Source: Sipunculus nudus (Eukaryota > Annelida > Sipuncula > Golfingiida > Sipunculidae). Taken from it: a stretch of DNA of 64,000 nucleotides. Below, one piece after another: positions 25,646 through 37,600 of the stretch. The translations under genes were made by a program, and so were the position numbers. Within the stretch, counting starts at the first letter, position 1. Each line of letters opens with the position of its first letter. Location of the stretch: the NCBI GenBank assembly GCA_026874595.1, contig CM049306.1, positions 8,428,519 through 8,492,518 on the forward strand, in the 5' to 3' direction. The notes beneath the pieces were generated by a model that made no database searches, had not been told where the DNA came from, and saw only the letters and a list, made by a program, of their open reading frames with translations.

Positions 25646-28600
25646 CTGTTGGAGGAAAAAATATAAAGAATAAATGTCAACAAAAGAAGAATTATCATTT
25701 TAAACCTAGCGGCATTTAACACCTGCAGTGAGAGAGAGAGAGATATGTTGTGTAGATTACCAAAGATGGCATATAATTTGCACATGACAGATTTTAAAAT
25801 ATAAAATAGCCAAATACAATTGAAAACTTATTGTACTTGTATGATACTAATTAAAGTCACACCAGCATATGGTTCTGGGTGTAAAGGTCATAGGATTCAT
25901 TGGACATCAAGCAACAATACTGTATCAAACCTTGGAGGTGTTGAAGTTTTTATCCTGTTGGTCCCTTTTTTATAAAGAGGTTATACAGCAGTAGATACTG
26001 GTCAGGTCACATACAATAAACAGAGTTTATAACACCGTAAACTGCAGGTGTGACCCCATATTGTACAATTAACAACAAAGCAGCCTCCATGTTTCATTCA
26101 TGAAGTAAAATAATCATATTAAAAGATTTAATGAGAGAATGTGAATTTATCAAGGTATAAACACACTATGGAAAAAGGACCTACAGTAACTATATGACAA
26201 ACAGAAGCAACACACAATATCTTGGTATGATATCATCAGATGATCAGTGTTTTGGTCTGATATCATCAGATGATCAGTGCTTTGGTCTGATATCATCAGA
26301 TCATCTGTGTTTTGGTCTGATATCATCAGATGATCCGTGTTTTCGTCTGATACCATCAGATGATCTGTGTTTTGATCAGATATCACCAGATGATCTGTGT
26401 TTTGGTCTGATACCATCAGATGATCTGTGTTTTGGTCTGATACCATCAGATGATCTGTGTTTTGGTCTGATATCATCAGATGATCTGTGTTTTGGTCTGA
26501 TCCATTAGATGATCTGTGTTTTGGTCTGATACCATCAGATCATCTGTGATTTGGTCTGATTTCATCAGATGATCTGTGTTTTGGTCTGATATCATCAGAT
26601 GATCTGTGTTTTGGTCTAATACCATCAGATGATCTGTGTTTTGGTCTGATACCATCAGATGATCTGTGTTTTGGTCTGATATCATCAGATGATCTGTGTT
26701 TTGGTCTGATACCATCAGATGATCTGTGTTTTGGTCTGATACCATCAGATCATCTGTGTTTTGGTCTGATATCATCAGATGATCTGTGTTTTGGTCTGAT
26801 ACCATCAGATGATCTGTGTGTTGGTCTGATATCATCAGATGATCTGTGTTTTGGTCTGATTTCATCAGATCATCTGTGTTTTGGTCTGATATCATCAGAT
26901 GATCTGTGTTTTGTTCTGATACCATCAGATGATCTGTGTGTTGGTCTGATATCATCAGATGATCTGTGTTTTGGTCTGATTTTATCAGATGATCTGTGTT
27001 TTGGTCTGATACCATCAGATGATCTGTGTTTTGGTCTGATGTCCTCAGGTGATCCGTGTTTTGGTCTAATATCATCAGATAATCTTTACCTTTGGCTGAC
27101 AATTTAATATATTTAGATCAGAATGGCTGTTTATCTGATGTGAGGGCATGACCAGAGGTGTCAAAATGCTACATGACAGCATAAACTTTGTCCTCCATGA
27201 CAATAACATATAATTGTTAATACATGTTTATGTGGCTGATGATAAACTTAAGTCTCAAATGTATAAACAAAGCAATTAATAATTAAAGAGAAGAGTATAT
27301 TTTGAAACTGATATGCAGAAGCGACAATTATGTGTCTTGTTATTCATAGGTAATATCTCACAAGTTAACACTAATCCAGTCAGGCACAAGTTTGGCCCCT
27401 TTTGCAGCTGAATAAATCTAAACTGGTACTTTTCTGACATTACATGTGCCATGAACTTTTATAACTTTTATGGAAAATGAAATTTGTCCATGAGTTTTCA
27501 ATGGTAGACTCTGACTCAGACTAAAGTCATGAATAAATTGTTTGCAGTAGTAATAAATCACAATAGAACAATGAGTGGTGCAACTGTACAGAACGTATCC
27601 CACAGGACAATGATTTATAACATGTCAGCTTGATTAAATAGAGCCCATGAGTGGCATCAGGGTTACTGTTATATTCAGTGACCTTGTCCATTGATATTGT
27701 TAAGACAAAGGCTCATGTATGACACAATCTGTATCACTGAAAGCCTTTTTAATCATCCTTTTATTCAATTTTTCATTGACATACAATACTGGATCTGTGA
27801 ACAAGGCCTACAAGCCTAATGTGAACCTGTGCAATGGGATACATAACATGCTTGACCATTATTTGAAAAGTACTTGCTACTTTTTAAGTACATGTGTGAC
27901 ATGTTCATGTAGAATGCAAGTACAGTAAAACCTCAGAATTACAACCTCCAGCAGGACCTAGATATAGTGGTTGCATTTACGAGGTGGTCGCCTTAGTGAG
28001 GTTTGACTATAAAGGGTCTTACAACAGCTCGTCTGGCCGTATGTTAGTATCTAAAGCAGCTATTAATTATAATTTGGAATGACTGATTTTGTTTTCAACC
28101 TAAATCTCCATAAGACAATATATTTAAAATATATTTTTGTATAATTTTAATCATTAATACTGGAAAACAAAATGAGAAAACTAACAAGTGACCCATAGGT
28201 CATGACACTCAGCTGACAGAAATGTTGACAATATGATCTTGCACAGGCAACTGATTAGAAAATGTAGGTGGCATCATCGTTCATGTTAATTAGCTTAAGT
28301 TCATGAAAACCAATAAACACATCAAATTTGATGACAACCCATCCAGCTGTTCCTGAAGAAACTGGCAATATGTGTGTATTTTGTATCATTTCTAGGGTGC
28401 TGAAACATGCCAAGTAGCTCCCAGAATACAGGTCACAGTAACCTCATTTCAGGTTTCTGAGGAGAACTTTTGAGGAACTCTCATGATATCAAGTTAGACG
28501 ATTCTAGGTCAGATGGTTTTGATTTGTGCCATGCTTTGGTATCAAATTTTTAATTATTCTGGGGGGTGCTTATAAGCTACAGGTTTCCATGGAGATTTTT

Positions 28601-31600
28601 CATGGACCTCCCTGGATGTCAAGTATGAAGTTTCTATGTCAAATGGTTACAATGTGTGCCCTGTAAACAGGTGACCAGATCTTTAAAGGTCTCAAAAATA
28701 AGAGTAAAATATGTGTAAAAAAAATGGAAAAAATCCAGGTGGTGCCACCAGTCTGCAGGAACTAATGAAACATTCCATGATATAAAAGCATGCAAAAAAT
28801 CATGGCGATCAAAGCATTATTTATTCCGATACTGGAGCTATTGTATCAAATTTTTAACTAGAATATGGGAATAAAGCAACTACATGTATCCACCAAAATC
28901 AGTGTGGGAAGGGTGAAGTGAGGCATGGATAGACAGGGAAGGGGAAATAGAGTGAGGTGTGTTGCATGTTAGCATGGATTTCTGCAGCATACACATGAAT
29001 GTAGGTGGAGCCACCTGCCACAAAATCCAGAAAGCTATCCAAGATGTGTATACATGCAAAATTTTAGATAGGTAAAAAGTCAAACCACTGCCGAGATACA
29101 AGTGATTTTATCCCACAGCAGACACACAAAAGGACAATGTGCAAAAATGGTTGCAGGTGGCACCACAAAGTTTGTGTATGATAAAGAGCTATGAGAGATC
29201 TATACACAGGCATTTCAGGGGGATACGTCAAACCAATCCTGAGATATTACCATGGATGTCTGGAGCATAAACATAAAAGTAGGTGGCTTCATCTGCCACA
29301 AAACCCAGAAAGCTATCCAAGATGTATAAAATGCAAAATTTGAGGCAGATTAGTCAAACCACTGCCAAGATATGAGTGATTTTATCCCACGGTAGACAAA
29401 CAGAAGTATGCTGTGCAAAAATGGTTGCACGTTGTGCCACAAATTTTGTGTATGATAAAGAGCTATGTGAGATCTATGCACATGCTCAATTTCAGGGGCA
29501 ATGTCAAACCAGTCCTGAGATATTAGCATGGATGCCTGCAGCATAAACATCAATGTAGGTGGAGCCACCTGCCAAAAATCCAAAAAAGCTCTCCAAGATA
29601 TATATTCATGCAAAATTTTAGGCAGGTTAGTCAAACCAAGGCCAAGATATGAGTGATTTTATCCCACAGAAGACACACAAAAGGATAATGTGCAAAAAAG
29701 GTTGCAGGTGGCGCCACAAATTTTGTGTATGATAAAGAGCTACGAGAGATCTATACACATGCTAAATTTCAGGGGGAAACATCAAACCAGTCCTGTCTGC
29801 AGCATTAACATAAATGAAGGTGGCGCCATCTGCAACAAAATCCAGAAAGCTATCCAAGATGTATGCAAAATTTAAGGCAGATAAGTCAAACCACTGCCGA
29901 GATATGAGTGATTTTATCCCATGGCAGACATACAGACAGATGCTGTGCTAAACTGGTTGCAGGTGGCGCCACCTGTTTTGCATATGATAAAGACCTATGT
30001 GAGATCTATACACATGCAAATTTCAGGAGGATACCTCAAATCAGTCCTGATATATAAGCTTGATGTCTGCAGCCTGAATGTGAATGTAGGTTGCGCCACC
30101 TGTCACAAAATCAAGAAAGCTATCCAGGATGTATACACATGCAAAATTTCAGGTGGATAAGACCAACCACTTCCGAGATATGAGGGATTTTATCCCAAGG
30201 CAGATGAACAGATAGATACTGTGCAAAAATGGTTGAAGGTGGGGCCTCCATTTTTGTGTATGTTATTAAGCTATTCATGGGCTTCATTTGTGCAAACTTT
30301 TTACCCTGATTGGTCAAATGAGTCTGAAGATATGTGGGTTAATGTGTCAAAACAGATGCACAGATGGATGTACTGGAGAGAGGAAAGGTCAGAGGTCAAT
30401 GCAAAATTGTTAGGCACCATTTCACAGGTGACCTGTTAATTGGGTCAAGTTTAAAAAAAAATTGGTCCATTGGTCTCAGAGTTCTCTGGAAACAAATGCG
30501 GCGGGGTTGGAACCCGGTCAAAAACATAGTATCAACAAAACTTTGTTTTGATGGATACAATTATTCTGGGGGGGGGAGGGTACTTTCCAGTCCGATAGCT
30601 CAAAGGATAGTGGTAACAGAGACCTAATTTCAGGCTTCTGGGAGATTTTTCATGGACCTCCAAGGATGTCAGTCCTAACTTTCAGTCAGCTGGGTATAAA
30701 AAAATGACCCTTCACTGTTACTCATATAAAAATATAAAACAATACACGTAAATATTTATACTTTTGCAGCTACCATTGCTTTAAATACATTTTACATAGC
30801 TGAAGAATCTTTCTTTGAGAGGTTAATAATCCCTTGCTCAATTGTTGGTTGAAACTGAACCCTTAAAATCACCTGTTTAGCTGGAACCTTTAAACATTAA
30901 GTAGTGTGATCCGGGCCAGTCTGGTCCAGAGATAAGAGGTCCGGTAATTTGTGTTACCGGTCTGGTAAAGTCCAGCTTAAAATTGTGGATCAAACCGGTC
31001 CAAGCGGTCTGGTCTGCACCTCTAATTCAGACACAAACCATGTTATTGCATGCAAGATAATGTGGACCTTCACCAAACAACAAAACAATGGTCATCAATA
31101 TGCAACAGATTTAACATTACACATGATGACAAGGACTTACCTGTAGGTAATGATATATTTGCTCCACTAACGATGGCTTGGGCCAAGGCATGGTCACCGG
31201 TTTCTAATGCATAAGCTGCAGCCTTCAGGGCATCCCATATCTCCTTCCTCCCTTCAAATGCTGGGGCCGTATCCCAGAATTCATCCCTCTTGCTCCGCAG
31301 CTGACCGTCAGTCAATGGAACGTCACTTTTCCACTTTGGCTTCTCGGGCTTCAGTGGTTGATTCCTCCCTACAGATACTGCAGTAAAAAATATTAAACTA
31401 GTATAAACAAAATATCACACAAGACCATACAATACACAGAGAGTTCAAAGCTTGCTTAATACAGAATAAACCACTACAACAATAGTTTGGATTAAGGACA
31501 CTTTGTGAAGTGTTCTCATAAACTTCACCTTATGAGAACCTTAAATTCTCTGAGAAAAGTCTAATATTAAGAGATCTATAGTAGCACTTGTTTCATGGCC

Positions 31601-34600
31601 AGCAAGAAATGGTTCATGTTATTTAGATCCAAGACAAAATCTCACTTTTACAAAAATACTTGGTAAAATTCAAACATTTTCTCTAATTTAAAACCTCTCT
31701 ATTTACTAAACTGTCAATGATGTAGCTTTTTAGGTTTTTATATTTTACTTAATTCCTACCTGATAAGAATAAATGATTTAAGTGTTTATTAAGAAATTTA
31801 ATAATGTTGGATGTGGCCATTTCCTGTCCTTTTATTGGTTGTGTAACATCTGAAGTACTTTGCTCATATCTTATTTTGTCTGTGATCCATATTGTTCAGC
31901 CATTATCATGATTCAGTGTCAAATAACCAGGAGTCAGTGCTTACGGGTCACTCCTCATAGCTCTACTTGAAATATGATGCATACATTTTATATAAGACAC
32001 ATATGTATATAACAAATTATCTGAGATTGGCACCAGACCAGTACAAGACACATTTGATCTTATCTATGATCGTGTTCACACTGACCCCGGGCCTGCTGGT
32101 CCTGGCACTGACCAAGAGAGGCAGGTTATGGCAAACACCAAATATCATGCTCTCCTGATCAAGGGCCCTCACTTAAAGGACCATACTCTACTAAGGTCTC
32201 AGCCACACATGGCTCATTAAAGCTTCTTTGACGCAACAAGCACTTTGCTTTTACAAACCCATGCACAATTTTTTCCAACTTCAACGCTGATATCAGCATA
32301 TCCACCAAGAGTGACTAAAGTTAAATATATCTGGGACAACATTTTAGTCACTACCCCACATATGCACCTGTGTGGGATTCTAAGCTCTGTACGATTAGTG
32401 TCTGTAAAATGGAGTAAAAGAGAGAAAACCCATCATAATCTCACGTATCTCTTTTTATTAAGAAAGAGTTGTTCTGGTAAGATAATTGCATAAATTCCAA
32501 GTTTAAATATGTCTTTTTCCCTAAAAAAGCAGGGATAGTACACAAAGCAATGCCAACGCAAAATACATTTTAACTGCTTGTGTCATGGCGGTTATGAGCA
32601 TTACAGCCCATGTCTTCACAGACCAAAAATTTAAATACATAAAATCTGCAGTAAAATGCCCTTCAAGAAGTCAATTTGTTGCAGCTCTATCAAAATGAGA
32701 TATTTATATTATATATAGATATATTATAGGGGAAGAAAATTTTCATATCACACCATCAATGAAACTGATAATAAAGCTGCCTATTCCAGAAAAAATGACT
32801 GTATTGTCTTCAAACACCACTTGGCTCTATAAATGGGGAGGCAATGAAACATCAGTCTGTTGAAGGTACAGGATGTTTCCTTGAGCAGCCACTAGAATCA
32901 GCCTGTCTACCGGTATGTGATTTATCAATAACTGTCTTGATGAAGACCCTCTATATATGCCCAACTGGCAGGCATGCACAAGTGTTGCTTTGTTACAGAA
33001 ATCCTGGTTAGTTTTAGAGCTCTTTATACACTTCCACCACACAGCTGGTTTTTGTCTTTGTGATAGCAGCCTCATGCAACAGTGACTTTGGAATATTGGT
33101 GGAGTCTGCAGTGAAGTTCAGTAAGTCAGGGAGGAGGTCAGGGTAGGATTGGAGCAGGTTTTCATGATTCGATCTGGAAGTAGTTTCTTTTCTCTGTAGG
33201 CTGGATGGACCAAGTTGGCCAGTGTGTGACTACTGGTCATCGCTTGGTTAAAGCTTTTGAATATCCATGTAAAAAAAGTGTTCAGTATGAATGGTTTGTC
33301 AGGTGACCAGTATATTACTGCAGCTACTTAAAAGCCTGAGTAATAAAGTATATTAAATATAAACTTTATTTATTTTACATGGATTGTATAACTAGTTATA
33401 ATAACTAATAGGAGGCACTCTCCATGGCACGGATGTTGGCACTCGGAAACCGGAGGACCCAGAGAAAACCACCGACCTTGGACAGGTCACTCCAACCCAC
33501 TCTCATAGCCACACCGGGAATCAAGCCCGGATCGCCAGCGGAGAAGGCCGAGCTTTTTACCACTCAGCTGACCAGGTCCCTGTATGAATGATTTATCAGA
33601 TGACCAGTAAATTGACCAGTAATGACCAGTATCAGTCAATATTAGCCAGCTATAGCCACAGGTCAACATGAGTAAAAGCCAACCCTGACGTAAAATTATA
33701 CTATTTGCAATTTACCTCACGGAATCAAACTTCAGACAGTCAATTCTTACTCAAAGCATATCAGTGCAGAATAAAACATGGTTGATGAGGCCACTGGCCT
33801 GTGATATCACTGACCCTTCCTCAAGGTTCAAGGGATTTACCCAACACTTGGGTAAAACCCAGGATTTACCTGGTCAAATATGTTTTACCTAGGTATTAGT
33901 ATTTTACCCAGGATTCCTGGGTTTTACCCTAATTGCTATTGATAAGAGTGATGTGTAGCGTCATATTGACCCCTGGCATTACGACAAGATATTTGGTGCC
34001 CGAGTGTCATTATATCTAAGTCTGAGAAACACATTATAAGGCCCAATGAAGATGCAAATATTTTCGTCATTTCTGACAACACTTCATGGCCTACAGGTAC
34101 AATGTCAATCAATGTAAACCAGACCAATCGTTAGCATTTTTTGTGTACTTTCTAATAATATCATACATGAGCATGAAAAATTGTGTTTTAAACCAGCACA
34201 TTGGTAAACCCCCTCAGCATATTTGTTGAATTTATGACCGCATGAACACAAGCATGGCTTGCACGGGTGACAGGACGCCGGCAGCTTGCAGGCTATACAG
34301 GAAATGACCCGTGTCCATGGAGATTGTGTTTTTTCAAGTTCGGGTTGTGAGCTCACATGTATACTATTGTGTTTATTCATCATTCTTGGCATATTTTTGA
34401 GATTATGGGCAGCTTAACCAACTTCTTGCCCTGTAATTTTTTTATCCTACAGTACTGAAACAAACTGTAGGCGGGTTATATTGAAAATTTAGCATTCAAC
34501 AAAATTCCTAAAGAATGTAATTTAATCCAGTATTTTTAAATAAACAAAGAGTATAAAGCAAGGTAGGTTTCTATTTTATGAACGTATCTCTTTCATTTTG

Positions 34601-37600
34601 TATTTATTTTCACTATGCTTTTTAAGTGATTTATTCATATGAAACAATGTTTCCCAACACCAGGGTGGTCCTTAAAAAACACAGAAAATGCCAAGAGGTT
34701 CTCAATGAAATCCAGTTGACGTTCCAGCTAGCCAAATCAGAATGTTATTCTAGTGATCACATGGGTCTAAATGTAATCCTACTGAGCGGGGACACAGAGA
34801 TTTAACATTCCATATTGACACTAAGACCATCAGTTATTCACATAGTTTACTAGAGATCAACAAACAATCGTCTTGCAACAATCATCTTAATGTTATATAT
34901 GCTCATTTTCTAAAATTAACCTCTGCCTATTCAAGATGGACTAAACTGTGCAGTTTCAAACAAACAGGCCCCAGATTAGGTTCAAAGTTTGATTCATCCC
35001 TGAAGAAAATGCATGTGAAAAATATTTCTCAAGGTACCTTAAATCATTATTTTTTAATATTTTACATTCTTATCAAATCTTCTTTGGGTTATCTAATATT
35101 CAACTGGGTCCATGTACGTGGAACAGTCTGTGAGTAGCAAAGGGGATGTGTCAAGGTTTCCACAGAATGAAAACACAAGTGAAATTTCATAAGAAGTGGA
35201 AACAAAAGGAGATAACTATCTAGTATTCACATATGTCAAAGAGCTGAAATTGTCAAAGAAAGAAACAAACAAACATGATTAATTAATTTACCAATTCAGA
35301 GACAGTGATGAGATCACCTCAAGAACCCAGTTGTTTATATACCTATTTATTAGTTGTATAAATGGTACTCTGAAAGACTGAGCAGGTAAATGCAAAAAGC
35401 ATTACATAATATAGAACCAATGCAGTCAGTGAAAAAAAAGAGTTTCCCAAATAATAACTAGAATACGGGTAGTCGACAAGCAACTACGTGTATCCGCCTA
35501 AATCAGAGTGGAACGGGTGAAGTGAGGCATGGATTGAGTGGCAAGGGAAAATTGAGTGTTGCATATTAGCATGGATGTCTGCAGCCAAATTGTGTATGTA
35601 GGTTGCCCCCCATACCACAAAATCCAGAAAGCCGTCCAAGTTGTATACATATGAAAAATTTAAGGCAGATAAGTCAAACCACTACATGTATATGAGTGAT
35701 TTTAGCCCGTGGCAGACAAACAGATGGACGCTGAGCAAAAATGGTTGCAGGTGACGCCACCAGTTTTGCGTATGATAAAGAGCTATGTGAGAACTATACA
35801 CATGCAAAACTTTGGCCCAATCGGTCAAACGGTTCCCAAGATATGAGCTTGGATGTCTGCTGCATAAACTAGAATGCAGGTGGCGCCACCTGTCATAAAA
35901 TCAAGAGAGCTGTCGGGGATGTATAAACCTGCAAAATTTTAGGCAGATATGTCAAACCACTGCCGAGATATGAGTGATTTTATCCAATGGCAGACAAACA
36001 TACAGGAGCTGTGCAAAAATGGCTGCAGGTGGCGCCACCAGTTTTGCGTATGATGAAGAGCTATGTCAGATCTATACACATGCAAAATTTTGGCCCAATC
36101 GGTCAAACGGTTCCCAAGATATGAGCTTGGATGTCTGCAGTGTAAACGTGAATGTAGGTGGCGCCACCTGTCATAAAATCAGAAAAGCTATCCAGGATGT
36201 TTAGGCATGCGGAATTTCAGGTGAATTAGTCTAGTCACTGCAGAGATATGAGTGATTTTAACCCAAGGCAGACGAACAGATGGACAGTGCAAACATGGTT
36301 GCAGGTGGCGCCACCATTTGTTGTGTATGTTATAAAGCTCTCCAAGGGCTACATTTGTGCAAAAAAATTTTCCTGATCGGTCAAACGGTTCCCCAGATAT
36401 GAGCTTGGATGTCTGCAGCGTAAACGTGAATGTAGGTGGCGCCACCTGTCATAAAATCAGAAAAGCTATCCAGGATGTGTATGCATGCCGAATTTCAGGT
36501 GAATTAGTCTAGTCACTGCAAAGAGATGAGTGATTTTAACCCAAGGCAGACGAACAGATAGACACTGTGCAAACATGATTGCAGGTGGCGCCACCATTTT
36601 TTGTGTATGTTATAAAGCTCTCCAAGGGCTACATTTGTGTAAAAAAAATTTCCTGATCGGTCAAACGGTTCCCGAGATATGTGGGTTTATGTGTGGAAAC
36701 AGACGCACAAACGGACGCATAGTGCGGAGGAAAGGTCAGAGGTCAATACAAAATCTGGGCGCAGCAGTTCACATGTGACCCGAACATAATCCCGGGTTTC
36801 GTAAAATTCTGCCCAGCGGTTACGGAGGAGTTCTCCGGACACCTACGCGGCGGGGGCGGCGTGCAGCTGAAAACATAGTATCCGCAAAACTCTGTTTTGG
36901 CGGATACAATTACGAAAAGCAATTACATAATACATAACCAATGCAGTCAATGAAAAAGAAAGAGTTGCCAAGATAAAAATTGTTTCACTGACACAGTTGC
37001 AAAATCCCATTCAATATCTACTATTCCATTTTAAACTTTGAATCTCACTTATTCTAAATAAAGACAATGTCCAGGCAAGTTTATTTTTGTTATATTAACA
37101 TTTCCACAGTTTGTTCAACAATGAAATCAGTGTCCTTCACTGATTATGAAATATTTATTATTAACCCTGATATTATCGATATTAGGTTAATGTGCTTTTT
37201 ATAGTTTTTTTTAAAAAGATACAAAAATAGCTTGAAAAGATATTGCTGTTAGTGTAAATAAAAAAGTGTCAGAATTTGAGGGAAATATAAAGTAAATGTA
37301 AACAGGAAAGGGTTAAAGGCTTATTTTACTACCTTTAAGACATTATTAAAAAAAAAAACTGGCAGTGAACCGACTTTTCTGTGTATTCATGTTCCATTTC
37401 TTTGTATTTCCAAAAGAGTAATTTTTTATAAAGAGGAAAAATGTATACTTATATAAGTTATATTAAAAATAGGGCTTATAAGTTATAGAGTTTGATAACC
37501 AATATATTTTTTATGCAATGACGAAAACTGGCGACGTCATCAACGTCATGATTAATGTTATAAACTTTATAGTGATCAAAATTTGACCAGATAAATCTTA

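Larger units (their letters stand above)
25646..31140 (-). other. UBTD2: UBTD intron 2
   Basis: 5,495 bp holding a 30-bp minisatellite, a small MITE, an R3 repeat and a Helitron-like element nested in that repeat. No other gene is seen. Confidence 0.9.
35391..36980. repeat. about 65-bp direct repeat flanking the second H1 element
   Basis: 35391-35456 ('gcaaaaagcattacataata...') and 36913-36980 ('cgaaaagcaattacataata...') are close copies that continue through CCAATGCAGTCARTGAAAAA and AGAGTT. They sit immediately outside the element on each side. They are too long and too diverged for a simple target-site duplication. Confidence 0.8.

Noticed and set aside
26220-27085. CRISPR-like regular repeats
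   Set aside because: Units are contiguous with no unique spacers, and the DNA is an animal gene intron. The same applies to 24343-24745 and 56330-59615.
26476-27102. 208-codon minus-strand reading frame
   Set aside because: It is the 30-bp minisatellite in UBTD intron 2. A unit divisible by three keeps frames open on both strands, and there is no homologue or start context.
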